A DNA stretch of 39,742 nt, from the NCBI RefSeq assembly GCF_900107745.1, contig NZ_FNRO01000032.1, positions 1 to 39,742 of the forward strand. The letters are read 5' to 3'. Both the position numbers and the translations under genes were made by a program. The notes under the pieces were generated by a model that saw only the letters and a list, made by a program, of their open reading frames with translations, searched no databases and was not told where the DNA came from. Numbering within the stretch: position 1 is the first letter of the stretch; each line of letters starts with the position of its first letter. This stretch comes from Variovorax sp. YR216. Its GTDB lineage: Bacteria; Pseudomonadota; Gammaproteobacteria; Burkholderiales; Burkholderiaceae_C. Positions 24,321-32,411 of this stretch are shown here, one piece after another.

Positions 24321-24460
24321 GCCGAGGGCTCTAGTTCGACCAGCTCACGCACATGTCTGCAACGGGCACGAAGCCGCAGTCCGCCCCGCCCTCTTTAAGG
24401 ACTGCACTCGCTGCACAACGGAATTTGCCGGTCGGCCTTTCGATGGCAATTCCGGGCCCT
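24321..24460 (+). repeat. Dispersed intergenic repeat, copy D (most complete)
   Basis: This is the longest copy: the left part (GGGCTCTAGTTCGACCAGCTC) as in B and E, the middle with GCAGTCC and GGACTGC as a 7-bp dyad around 16 bases, and the right part (GGCCTTTCGATGGCAATTCCGG) as in A and C. GGAATTTGCC and GGCAATTCC can form a second stem. It lies between the ligA terminator and the LysR gene, in the same orientation as the other copies. Confidence 0.8.
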
Positions 24461-24572
24461 CTGCCGTCGATCGGTCTTGTTCGCTCAATAGCTGGGTATG
24501 CATGCGAAAGCGGCCACCGAACATGGGGACGATCGGACCGAGTCGCGAGTTGATAGTCGGCTGTACCTGCAA

Positions 24573-25529
24573 CTACTTTCGCGGCTTGGCCTTCGAGGGC
24601 TTGGCCGCGAACAGTTCTTCGCACAAGGCGCGCAGCCAGCGATTGGCCGAGTCCTGGTGATAGCGAGCGTGCCAGTGCTGCTTGACGGTGAAGGGGGGAA
24701 TCGGCACCGGGCAGTCGTGCACGTTCAAGTCGCCGGCACTTGAGGTGGCGAGGGTCTCGCCGATATGCCGTGGCACGGTCGCGACCAGGTCGGTCGTCGA
24801 CACGATCGCCGCCAGGCCGAGAAATCCTGGCAGCTCCAGCAGGATGCGCCGCTCGACGTGCTGGCGCTCCAATGCCGCTTCGAGCAACTGAACGCCGGTG
24901 CCCCCGACGATGCCGATATGTGCCTCCGCTTTGTAGTCGCGCAGACCCAGGCCCTTGGCGCCGATGCGCGGATGGCGTGCGTTCACGAGGCACACCCAGT
25001 CCTGTGGATAGAGCACTTGCTGATAGAAGCCTGTCTCTAGCCAGGGCACCAGTCCGATTGCGAGGTCCGCCTGGCCGGATTGCAGCGCCTGCCCGGTCTG
25101 GTCGTCGATGCGTGCGGCTTCGAGGCGAACGCCGGGCGCCACGGCGCGTACGTGGGCGAGCAGGCGCGGCAGTAACGTGATGTGACTCGCATCGGTCATG
25201 CAGATGCGAAATCGCCGCGTTGCGACTGACGGGTCGAAGGCTTCGGCCGGCGCGGCCACGCGACGCAGCGCGGCCAGCGCCTCGCGCACCGGCACGATCA
25301 ATTCCTCCGCGCGCGGCGTCGCCTGCATGCCAGCGGCGGTCCGCACGAACAGTTCGTCGCCCAATTGCCGGCGTAGCCTTCCGAGCCAGTTGCTCACCGT
25401 CGGCTGGCTCTGGCCCATGGCCTCACCTGCCCGCGTCACGCTGTTCGTGCTGAAGAGCAAGTCGAACAGGCGCAGCAGCTTGATGCTGAGAAGGGCCGTG
25501 CCGTCGTCGCTGTCGTCATCGATGTCCAT
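24573..25529 (-). CDS. LysR-family regulator of the reductase/CoA-transferase operon
   Basis: This 318-residue regulator has the winged helix-turn-helix near residues 15-75 (NSVTRAGEAMGQSQPTVSNWLGRLRRQLGDELFVRT) and a substrate-binding domain of the NagR/LinR-like group. The GGAG site 7 bases before the ATG at 25529 decides the start, and an in-frame ATG six codons upstream lacks one. The N-terminus is acidic (DIDDDSDD), and the C-terminus is basic (KPSKAKPRK). It is divergent from the ketopantoate-reductase-like gene over 102 bases containing a GAATG-N5-CATTC dyad, so it very probably controls that operon and itself. Confidence 0.88.
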   Translation of the reverse strand: MDIDDDSDDGTALLSIKLLRLFDLLFSTNSVTRAGEAMGQSQPTVSNWLGRLRRQLGDELFVRTAAGMQATPRAEELIVPVREALAALRRVAAPAEAFDPSVATRRFRICMTDASHITLLPRLLAHVRAVAPGVRLEAARIDDQTGQALQSGQADLAIGLVPWLETGFYQQVLYPQDWVCLVNARHPRIGAKGLGLRDYKAEAHIGIVGGTGVQLLEAALERQHVERRILLELPGFLGLAAIVSTTDLVATVPRHIGETLATSSAGDLNVHDCPVPIPPFTVKQHWHARYHQDSANRWLRALCEELFAAKPSKAKPRK

Positions 25530-25551
25530 GCACCATCTCCATTTCAAAACA

Positions 25552-25601
25552 GAATGTAGGCCATTCCACCCATGCCATAGGCAACATGGAGGTGGAAATC
25601 T
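25552..25601. promoter_or_regulatory. Dyads between LysR and the six-gene operon
   Basis: GAATG (25552-25556) and CATTC (25562-25566) form a short dyad with a five-base centre. A second dyad follows: CCACC-CATG and CATG-GAGGTGG around CCATAGGCAA. Both fall in the 102-base divergent region and are good candidates for LysR recognition and activation half-sites. This is motif and position evidence only. Confidence 0.45.
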
Positions 25602-25631
25602 ATCGTTGAGTCATTCCAAACGGAGACTCAC

Positions 25632-26561
25632 ATGAAGATCTACTTTCTCGGCGCCGGTGCACTTGGCTGCGCCATCGGTGGGACCCTCGCGGCGGCAGGG
25701 TCCGATGTGACGCTGATCGACCCGTTCCAGGCCCACGTGCACGCGATCAACCGCGACGGCCTGCGCATGAAGGTGGGTGATGCTGAGCGCGTGGTCAAGG
25801 TGCGCGCTGCGCTCGACAGCAAGGGGCTGGAAGCGCCGGACCTTGTGATCGTCCTGGTCAAGTCCTTTCACACGCGTTCGGCCATCGAAGGCGCGCTGTC
25901 GATCATCGGCCCGCACACGGCGCTGATGTCGCTGCAGAACGGCATGGGCCATGAGGAAATTCTGGCCGATGTCGCGGGCCGCGAGCATGTGCTGGCCGGC
26001 AAGACCTACGTGGGCGGCGTGATGCTCGGGCCGGGAAACATCATTGCCGGCACGCAGGGCAAGCGCACGGTGATCGGCGAGTTCGATGGCCGCATCACCG
26101 AACGCGCCAAGGCGATCGCCGCCGAATTCGAGCGCGCCGAGTTGCCCTGCGAGGTCAGCGACAACATCATGGGCGTGATGTGGGACAAGCTCCTCATCAA
26201 CGTCTCGACCGGGGCGCTGAGCGGCATCACGGGCCAGGTCTACGGCAGTCTGTACGCGGTCCCGGAGATCGAGGCGACGGCCATTGCCGCGGTTGCCGAG
26301 GCCATGGCGGTTGCCGAGGCCAGCGGCGTCAAGCTGTCGATCAAGGCACCGCGCGACGCGTGGGTGATGGCGGCCCAGGGCCTGCCCTACGAGTTCAAGA
26401 CCTCGATGCTCCAAAGCCTCGAGAAGGACTCGATCACCGAGATCGACTTCATCAACGGCTCGGTGGTGCGCACGGGCCAGAAATACAACGTGCCAACGCC
26501 GGTCAACCAGACGCTGGTCGCCGCGATCAAGGGCATCGAACGCCGGATGGAGGCGAAATGA
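25632..26561 (+). CDS. Ketopantoate-reductase-like (ApbA/PanE family) oxidoreductase
   Basis: This 309-residue NAD(P)-dependent reductase has an N-terminal Rossmann motif GAGALG (7-12). Active-site residues of the 2-dehydropantoate reductase family are Asn103 (LQNGMGH), Lys186 (MWDKLLIN) and Glu270 (ITEIDFINGSVV). Paralogues of PanE in catabolic operons reduce or oxidise other 2-oxo/2-hydroxy acids, so this is probably not a pantothenate enzyme. The ATG has CGGAGAC upstream. It is the first gene of the operon and overlaps the VOC gene by four bases. Substrate is unknown. Confidence 0.85.
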   Translation: MKIYFLGAGALGCAIGGTLAAAGSDVTLIDPFQAHVHAINRDGLRMKVGDAERVVKVRAALDSKGLEAPDLVIVLVKSFHTRSAIEGALSIIGPHTALMSLQNGMGHEEILADVAGREHVLAGKTYVGGVMLGPGNIIAGTQGKRTVIGEFDGRITERAKAIAAEFERAELPCEVSDNIMGVMWDKLLINVSTGALSGITGQVYGSLYAVPEIEATAIAAVAEAMAVAEASGVKLSIKAPRDAWVMAAQGLPYEFKTSMLQSLEKDSITEIDFINGSVVRTGQKYNVPTPVNQTLVAAIKGIERRMEAK

Positions 26562-26953
26562 GCGCCGGCGCCACACCTCCCAAGGCCTATGTCGAGCACG
26601 TCGCCATCTGGGTCCGCGACATCCACTGGCACATCAAGTTCTTCCACGACGTCTGCGGCATGACCATGCGAGAAGTACAGGGCACCGTCGAGGAGCCCAT
26701 CCAGTACTGGACGCTCGGCGGCATGCAGTTCATCGCCAAGCCAGATTTCGCCGGCCCCGAAGGGCGCCTGGGTCATCTGGGCGTCATGTGTGAAGACCTT
26801 GAGGCTGCGCTCACCGCCGCGCAGGCCTTCGGCGTCACCGAGATGTCGCAAGGCCGCAATTGGTTGCGCCTGCCCGATGGCTTGGCCGTCGAGTTCATCC
26901 AGGCCAGCCCCGGCGCAGTCGCCAGGGCCCTGGCCATCGATCCCCGCGCCTGA
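26558..26953 (+). CDS. VOC (glyoxalase/dioxygenase-fold) family protein
   Basis: This 131-residue protein has one vicinal-oxygen-chelate unit. Candidate metal ligands are His14 (VEHVAIWV), His73 (LGHLGVM) and Glu112 (AVEFIQ), spaced as in this superfamily. Such proteins act as isomerases, epimerases, lyases or dioxygenases. A single module of this length would work as a dimer. Its ATG overlaps the stop of the reductase gene. In some 3-dehydroshikimate dehydratases a VOC-like domain is fused behind another domain, but no fusion is present here. Confidence 0.8.
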   Translation: MSAGATPPKAYVEHVAIWVRDIHWHIKFFHDVCGMTMREVQGTVEEPIQYWTLGGMQFIAKPDFAGPEGRLGHLGVMCEDLEAALTAAQAFGVTEMSQGRNWLRLPDGLAVEFIQASPGAVARALAIDPRA

Positions 26954-26981
26954 ATTACTCAATCAACCAGAGACACCCACT

Positions 26982-27458
26982 ATGACCACCCTCACCATCG
27001 AAGACAAGTATTTCGAAGACAAGTATTGGGACGACGCCGTCGTCGGCGAAGAGTGCATCAGCCCGCCCTATGAAGTGACCGAAGCTCGCGTGATGGCCTA
27101 CGCCGACCTCACCGGCGACCACACGCCCGTGCACACCGATGAGGCCTATGCCCGCACCACGCCGTTTGGCACCCGAGTGGCTCACGGCTTGTTCGGCCTG
27201 TCGGTGGCCGATGGCCTGAAGACCAAGAGCGACATGCGCTTCATGCCCGGCATGTCGCTGGGCTGGGAATGGACCTTCGTCGCGCCCATCAAGCTCGGTG
27301 ACACGGTGCGAGTGAGGTTCCACGTTGGCACTAAGCGCGAGTCGAAGAGCAAGCCGGGTTGGGGCATCCTGGTGTTGCCGTCTGAACTGATCAATCAGCG
27401 CGACGAAGTCGTGCAAAAGGGCGAGCACCGCGTGATGGTGCCAAGGAAGTCGGCATGA
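26982..27458 (+). CDS. MaoC-family (R)-specific enoyl hydratase/dehydratase
   Basis: This 158-residue hot-dog-fold protein has the hydratase-2 motif: Asp46 and His51 in TGDHTPVHTDEAYA, followed by FGTRVAHGLF. Such enzymes add water to, or remove it from, a CoA thioester; close relatives include mesaconyl-CoA and itaconyl-CoA hydratases. It overlaps the CoA-transferase gene by four bases (ATGA), so a CoA ester made by that protein is the likely substrate. The N-terminus carries an imperfect internal duplication, IEDKYFEDKYWDD. Confidence 0.88.
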   Translation: MTTLTIEDKYFEDKYWDDAVVGEECISPPYEVTEARVMAYADLTGDHTPVHTDEAYARTTPFGTRVAHGLFGLSVADGLKTKSDMRFMPGMSLGWEWTFVAPIKLGDTVRVRFHVGTKRESKSKPGWGILVLPSELINQRDEVVQKGEHRVMVPRKSA

Positions 27459-28684
27459 ACGCCGCCGCACAACAGGCGTTGCCACTGGCCGGCATCCGCG
27501 TCATCGACTACAGCCACTTCCTCGCGGGTCCCTATGTGGGCCGATGCCTCGCGGCACTGGGCGCCGAAGTCATCAAGGTCGAGCGACCCGGCACCGGCGA
27601 CGCGGGCCGGCAGCACGCCTGGTTCGTGGGCGACCACAGCGGCTACTTCCTCCAGCAGAACATGGGCAAGAAGGGACTGTCGGTCAACACCAAGGACCCG
27701 CGGGGCCGCGCGTTGATGAAGAAGCTGGTCGACAGCGCCGACGTGTTCGTCGAGAACTACCGCCCCGGTGCGCTGGACAAGCTGGGCTTGGGCTATGCGG
27801 AGCTGGCCGAGACGAATCCGGGCCTCGTGTACTGCTCGATCTCCGCGTATGGCCACACAGGCCCGGACTCGCACCGCGCCGGCTTCGGCCTCATCGCCGA
27901 GGCCAAGAGCGGCATCATGCAGATGGTCGGCAACCCCGGTGAGGCGCCGCCGCTGCTGCGCATCTCGCTGGGCGACATGTACACCGGCATCCACGCCGTG
28001 GCTGCGATCAACGCCGCGCTGCTGGGTCGCGTGAAGTCGGGCCGTGGCCAACACATCGACATGGCGCTGTACGACACCCTGGTGTCGATGCACGAGTACG
28101 CGGTGCAGTGCTACACGCTCTCGGACGGCAAGGAGGTGCCCGTGCAGACCGGCCACGACATGCCCAATTCGACGCTCTACGGCGTGTTCCGCGCGCAGGA
28201 CGGCGATCTGGTCATCGCCGCCCAGGTCGACGACGCATGGAAGCGCTTTGCCGCCCTGGTCGAGCAGACTGGCGGGCCAGCGGGCTTCGGTAGCGACACG
28301 CGACTGCATGCCGCGGGCGGACGCAATGCGAATCGCCTCGAGATTCTCGAAGTCGTCAGGCCCTGGGTCGCGGCGCGGCCGGTGGCCGAAGTACTCAAGA
28401 TCCTCGACGGCATCGACGTGCCCTGCGCCAAGGTGCAGCGCATCGACGAGGTTTTGGCCGACCCGCAGATCCAGGCGCGCGGCATGGTGGTCGAGCAGGA
28501 CCACCCCGTGCTCGGGAAGATCCGCCTGCCCAATCTGCCCTTTCGCATGTCGGGTTGCGACACCTCGATCACGCAGGTGGCACCCGAACTGGGCGAGCAC
28601 AACGCGGAGATCGCGGCCAGCCTCGGTTTCGACGCCGCGCAGATCGCCGACATGCAGGCCGACGGCGTGCTCTACAGCGCATGA
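27455..28684 (+). CDS. Class III CoA-transferase (CaiB/BaiF family)
   Basis: This 409-residue enzyme moves CoA between carboxylic acids. The family landmarks are the N-terminal LAGIRVIDYSHFLAGPY, the NMGKKGLSVNTK and NYRPGALDKLGLGY segments, and the catalytic Asp174 in SLGDMYTGIHA, which forms the acyl-aspartyl anhydride. The C-terminal small domain is complete. It is translationally coupled to MaoC and precedes the shikimate-dehydrogenase-like gene by 12 bases. It should activate a dicarboxylic or hydroxy acid made earlier in the pathway; which one cannot be told from sequence. Confidence 0.9.
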   Translation: MNAAAQQALPLAGIRVIDYSHFLAGPYVGRCLAALGAEVIKVERPGTGDAGRQHAWFVGDHSGYFLQQNMGKKGLSVNTKDPRGRALMKKLVDSADVFVENYRPGALDKLGLGYAELAETNPGLVYCSISAYGHTGPDSHRAGFGLIAEAKSGIMQMVGNPGEAPPLLRISLGDMYTGIHAVAAINAALLGRVKSGRGQHIDMALYDTLVSMHEYAVQCYTLSDGKEVPVQTGHDMPNSTLYGVFRAQDGDLVIAAQVDDAWKRFAALVEQTGGPAGFGSDTRLHAAGGRNANRLEILEVVRPWVAARPVAEVLKILDGIDVPCAKVQRIDEVLADPQIQARGMVVEQDHPVLGKIRLPNLPFRMSGCDTSITQVAPELGEHNAEIAASLGFDAAQIADMQADGVLYSA

Positions 28685-28696
28685 AGAGACATTGAA

Positions 28697-29518
28697 ATGA
28701 CAGACAAGTACGCCGTCATTGGCAACCCCATCGGCCACACCAAGTCGCCGATGATTCACGGCAGCTTTGCGAAGGACACCGGTCAGGACATCGACTACGT
28801 CGCGATTGAAGGCTCGCTCGAGCACTTTGCCGATGACGTGCATGCATTCCGCAAGGCGGGCGGCCTGGGCATGAACGTGACGGCCCCCTTCAAGCTACAG
28901 GCCTTCGCCTTGGCGACGGAGCGGCTCGAACGCGCCGAATTGGCTGGTGCCACCAACGCGCTCAAGTTCGAGGGCGACCGCATCATTGCCGACAACTTCG
29001 ACGGCGTGGGCCTGACCAACGACATCCAGCGCAACCTGGGCTTTGCACTCAAGGGCGCACGCATGCTGGTGCTGGGTGCGGGTGGCGCAGTGCGCGGCGC
29101 ATTGCTGCCGTTCCTGGCGCAACAACCCGAACTGCTCGTGCTGGCGAACCGCACCGAGTCCAAGGCGAGCGACCTCGCGACGCAGTTGGGCGCGCACGGT
29201 CGGGTACACAGTTGCAGCTATGGCGACCTTGCGAGGGAGCGATTCGACATCGTCATCAACGGCACATCCGCCAGTCTGAAGGCCGAGCTGCCCCCGGTCC
29301 CGGCCGTGGCGCTTCGAAACGCGAAGCTGGCCTATGAACTCGCTTACGGCAAGGGTCTGACACCCTTCCTGCGACTGGCACACAACGCCGGCGTGCCGAA
29401 GCTGGCTGACGGCGTCGGCATGCTCGTCGAGCAGGCTGCAGAAGCCTTCGTATGGTGGCGGGGCGTTCGGCCCGACACCCGGGCGGTCATCGACCGCATG
29501 ACCATTCCGTTGGTCTGA
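28697..29518 (+). CDS. aroE: Shikimate/quinate dehydrogenase-like protein (AroE family)
   Basis: This 273-residue protein has the catalytic Lys66 (MNVTAPFK) and Asp102 (ADNFDGVG), and a Rossmann loop GAGGAVRG near residue 127. NRTESKA suggests NADP(H) preference. The substrate-anchoring motif reads NPIGHTKSP, where typical AroE has PIxHSxSP; NTDG has become NFDG. The Gln near the end of the fold is present (LVEQAAEAF). The position inside a catabolic operon, with a dehydroquinase-like gene next to it, argues for a pathway-specific paralogue using a shikimate- or quinate-like compound, not the biosynthetic copy. Confidence 0.85.
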   Translation: MTDKYAVIGNPIGHTKSPMIHGSFAKDTGQDIDYVAIEGSLEHFADDVHAFRKAGGLGMNVTAPFKLQAFALATERLERAELAGATNALKFEGDRIIADNFDGVGLTNDIQRNLGFALKGARMLVLGAGGAVRGALLPFLAQQPELLVLANRTESKASDLATQLGAHGRVHSCSYGDLARERFDIVINGTSASLKAELPPVPAVALRNAKLAYELAYGKGLTPFLRLAHNAGVPKLADGVGMLVEQAAEAFVWWRGVRPDTRAVIDRMTIPLV

Positions 29519-29536
29519 GCCTTGCAGGAAACACTC

Positions 29537-29980
29537 ATGAAGATCCTCATGCTGCACGGCATCAATCACAACATGTTCGGCAAGCGCGACCCGAAGCAGT
29601 ACGGCACCACGACGTTGGCCGAGATTGATGCACAGTTGAAGGCGCTGGGAAAGGAACTCGGCGCCGAGATCGAGAGCTTCCAGACCAACAGCGAGAGCGC
29701 GATGTGCGAGCGCATCCATCAGGGCTTCGCGGATGGCGTCGACGCGGTGCTCATCAACGCCGGCGCCTGGACGCACTACAGCTTCGGCATCCGCGATGCG
29801 TTGGCGATCCTCACGGTGCCGGTGGTCGAGCTGCACATGTCCAACATCCATGCGCGCGAGGAGTTCCGCCATCGCTCGGTGTTCGCGGAGATCGTGAGGG
29901 GGCAGATCTGCGGCTTCGGCTCGGACAGCTATCTGCTGGCGCTGCGTGCCGCGGTATCTGCCGCTCGGGCCTCGGCTTGA
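29537..29980 (+). CDS. aroQ: Type II 3-dehydroquinate dehydratase-like protein
   Basis: This 147-residue protein matches the type II dehydroquinase fold. The catalytic set is conserved by alignment to the known enzyme: Asn12, Arg17, Tyr22 (QYG), Asn74, His80 (NAGAWTHYS), Glu98, His100, Arg107 and Arg111 (ELHMSNIHAREEFRH). The N-terminal signature NGPNLNLLG is changed to HGINHNMFG, and NPGA to NAGA, which is unusual for a biosynthetic enzyme. An AGGAA site lies before the ATG at 29537. It is the last gene of the operon. It probably dehydrates dehydroquinate or a related cyclic hydroxy acid. Confidence 0.85.
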   Translation: MKILMLHGINHNMFGKRDPKQYGTTTLAEIDAQLKALGKELGAEIESFQTNSESAMCERIHQGFADGVDAVLINAGAWTHYSFGIRDALAILTVPVVELHMSNIHAREEFRHRSVFAEIVRGQICGFGSDSYLLALRAAVSAARASA

Positions 29981-30447
29981 GCCTTGCAACAGGAGAAGTG
30001 CGATTTGCGGGCAATGATCTGATCGATAGAAGTAACGGCTTCGTGAACGGTCCGTGGGGCGATCCGCACCAGGACTTCAGCAACGGCCATCCCCTGCGAT
30101 CCCTCGTAGCGGCGGTGCGCCTCTCGGCCGCGGCCGGGGGGGCCGCTGCAAGCAGGATGGGTCGTGATGGCGGGCGGCGCCACGCCGGCCGAGTGGATCA
30201 AGCCTGGCCGTACATCTCGGTCGAGATTGAGCACCTTGGTATCGCCGGCGTCCATGTCGGCGAGTAAGTCGAACCTGGCCGCACGTCACCGCTCTGCGAA
30301 CGCGATGCTTCGCCGGTGTTGACGGCCATTCAATCTTGCGATGCCCGCTTCCGAGGTCAAAGCGGGCGTCGATGATCGTCGGTTGTTCGATCATGGCAGC
30401 CGCCAGTACCAGGTCGCGGTCTAAAACTGGCACCTAAGCCGACAGCC
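29981..30447. other. 467-base stretch without a convincing gene
   Basis: Several overlapping frames are open, as expected at this GC content, but none starts with a ribosome-binding site or shows a recognisable domain. A plus-strand frame ending near 30267 contains WPYISVEIEHLGIAG and a minus-strand frame contains EQPTIIDARFDLG; either may be a decayed gene. A G-rich run lies near 30135. No clear terminator is seen for the operon ending at 29980. Confidence 0.45.
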
Positions 30448-31395
30448 CTAGAACTGCTCCCTGGGGACGCCGGTAACGGTCACAGGCGACGGATCGCGCG
30501 CCGCCCGCTTGAAAATCGACGGCGAGACGCCGGTGTGCTCCTTGAAGAATCGCGAAAAATTGCCTGGCGCTGAAAAACCGAGATCCATCGCGACCTCGGT
30601 CAGCGCGCCGCCTTCAGCGACGCGGCGCATTGCTTCCTCGACCCGCACGCCGCTCCAGAACACCTGAGGCGTCGTGTTGAGCTGGTCGCGAAAGAGAGCG
30701 AAGAAGTGCGCGCGCGACAGTCCGACCTTCGCCGCGATCTCATCGATGGTCGTGATCTCGGCAACGTGTTCACGCATGTGGGCAATGGCGCTGCGCAGCC
30801 GATGGTCAAGCATCACGCCAACGGAACCCGCAGGTGATTCGGCGCCACCAGTGGTCGAAGCCGCAATGGCCGCCTCAAGAAGCCGCTCTACTTCGTCGTC
30901 GATGGCCGGGCGCGACTTGTCGGCGGAGATGATCAGGTCGAGCACCCGCCAGCATGAGCGGCGCATTGCTGAGCTGATTGGAACGCGCGGCGAAGGAAAT
31001 CGGAAGTTGCGTCCGGTTGCGCTGCCCAGCGCGTCCAGCCACTGCTTGGAAAGCATGAAGACGAGAAAGAGGCAGGAGCCGCTGCCCTCCATGACCATAT
31101 CGTGCGCCTCGAAGGCGTTGACGCCGAGCGCGACGTTCTCACCGTAGGGCACGATCTCAGAGCCCACGTTGGCGACTGCGCGCGTCCCGCCGAGCCACAT
31201 CGCCAGTTGCGATTCGGAATGGGCGTGCGACACCAGGTTGGCGCGCGATTCGAGAACGATCGCAGTGCCAAAAGCTCCCTCGTGCAGCGCGTAGGCCTCC
31301 GCCATTCTTCCGGTCCTTCCAGGGTGGGTCGTCAGGTGCAATTGTTCGCCTTGCCGAGCGTTGAGTTCCCACGAACCCGGGTAAGTACCTAGCAC
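30448..31395 (-). CDS. AraC-family regulator
   Basis: This 315-residue regulator has an N-terminal cupin-like effector domain (about 35-150, with HAHSESQLAMWLGG). A C-terminal AraC DNA-binding domain with two helix-turn-helix units follows (about 205-300: TTIDEIAAKVGLSRAHFFALFRDQL and LTEVAMDLGFSAPGNFSRFFKEHTG). The start is GTG at 31395 with GGGAG upstream; an ATG at 31305 with GGAAGG upstream would give 285 residues and is almost as likely. It is divergent from the FAH gene over 135 bases, so it probably controls the hydrolase operon. Confidence 0.87.
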   Translation of the reverse strand: MLGTYPGSWELNARQGEQLHLTTHPGRTGRMAEAYALHEGAFGTAIVLESRANLVSHAHSESQLAMWLGGTRAVANVGSEIVPYGENVALGVNAFEAHDMVMEGSGSCLFLVFMLSKQWLDALGSATGRNFRFPSPRVPISSAMRRSCWRVLDLIISADKSRPAIDDEVERLLEAAIAASTTGGAESPAGSVGVMLDHRLRSAIAHMREHVAEITTIDEIAAKVGLSRAHFFALFRDQLNTTPQVFWSGVRVEEAMRRVAEGGALTEVAMDLGFSAPGNFSRFFKEHTGVSPSIFKRAARDPSPVTVTGVPREQF

Positions 31396-31530
31396 TGCAC
31401 CAGACTCCCTGATACGCCACTGGATTCGTCGATAAGCGCCAAAAGCCTAGCATTTTTAGAGTTGCTCCATCCCCGCGGCGCCTTGATCGGAGCCGCAATC
31501 CGAAGAGAGAAATCACAGGAGCAAACTGAA

Positions 31531-32400
31531 ATGCGCATCGCAACTTACATCGCCGAAGGCACCCGCCGCGTGGGACTTGTTTCCGACGACGGCCTGACCA
31601 TTCAACCGCTCGAACTGACGCCGCAGCAAGCGGCAGTGGGTGCCCTAAGCATCATTGAATCCATGGCCGAAGGCGCTGCCGCGCCAATCGCGACCGGCGC
31701 TGCCGTCAAGGTGGCGGATGTCGCCCTGGACGCGCCGCTGCCCAAGCCCAGGCGCAACCTCTGGTGCGTCGGCCGCAACTACCACGCCCACGCCAAGGAA
31801 CTATCGGCCTCCGTCTTCAAGGACAGCGGAGCGAAGACCGACGAGTGGCCCATCGTCTTCACCAAGGTGCCCGAATGCGTGGTCGGCCCCCACGACGACG
31901 TGCTGGTTCCCAGCGAGATCTCGACGCAGATCGACTACGAAGCCGAACTGGCCGTGGTCATCGGCAAGGGCGGCAAGAACATCACGCGCGCCGCGGCGAT
32001 GGAGCATGTGTTCGGTTACACGGTCGTCAACGACGTGACGGCGCGTGACGTGCAGATTCGACACAGCCAGTGGGACATGGGCAAGTCCTTCGACACGTTC
32101 TGCCCTATGGGCCCGTGGATCGTCACGGCCGACGAATTCGACGGGACCAAGACGCGCGTGCGCTGCTGGGTCAACGGCGAGTTGCGCCAGGACGGCCCGA
32201 CCGAGAACATGATCTTCGATGTCCCGACCCTGATCGAGACGATCTCGCGTGGCATCACTCTGTATCCGGGCGATGTCATCGCCACGGGAACGCCGGCCGG
32301 CGTGGGAATGGGCATGTCGCCGCCGCGCTATCTGAAGGCGGGCGATGTGGTGCGTGTTGAGATCGATCGCCTGGGTGCGATCGAGAACAAGTTCGTCTGA
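31531..32400 (+). CDS. Fumarylacetoacetate hydrolase family protein
   Basis: This 289-residue enzyme has the FAH catalytic fold. The metal-binding residues are Glu137 and Glu139 (IDYEAELAVVIGKG) and Asp168 (VVNDVTARDVQ). The active-site approach is WCVGRNYHAHAKE, and the C-terminal part has PGDVIATGTPAGVGMG. Relatives cleave C-C bonds of acylpyruvates, or hydrate and decarboxylate 2-oxo-alkenedioates in meta-cleavage routes. CAGGAG 9 bases before the ATG at 31531 sets the start. It is the first gene of a three-gene operon with two other hydrolases. Confidence 0.9.
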   Translation: MRIATYIAEGTRRVGLVSDDGLTIQPLELTPQQAAVGALSIIESMAEGAAAPIATGAAVKVADVALDAPLPKPRRNLWCVGRNYHAHAKELSASVFKDSGAKTDEWPIVFTKVPECVVGPHDDVLVPSEISTQIDYEAELAVVIGKGGKNITRAAAMEHVFGYTVVNDVTARDVQIRHSQWDMGKSFDTFCPMGPWIVTADEFDGTKTRVRCWVNGELRQDGPTENMIFDVPTLIETISRGITLYPGDVIATGTPAGVGMGMSPPRYLKAGDVVRVEIDRLGAIENKFV

Positions 32401-32411
32401 GGCGCCACGCG

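Noticed and set aside
24331..24993. Minus-strand frame of 220 codons overlapping repeat D and the LysR gene
   Set aside because: Half of it is the wrong frame of the LysR gene and the rest is the repeat; no start signal or domain is present.
25632..26561. Biosynthetic panE (ketopantoate reductase)
   Set aside because: The residues fit the family, but the gene is locked into a LysR-controlled catabolic operon, so the specific name is not used.
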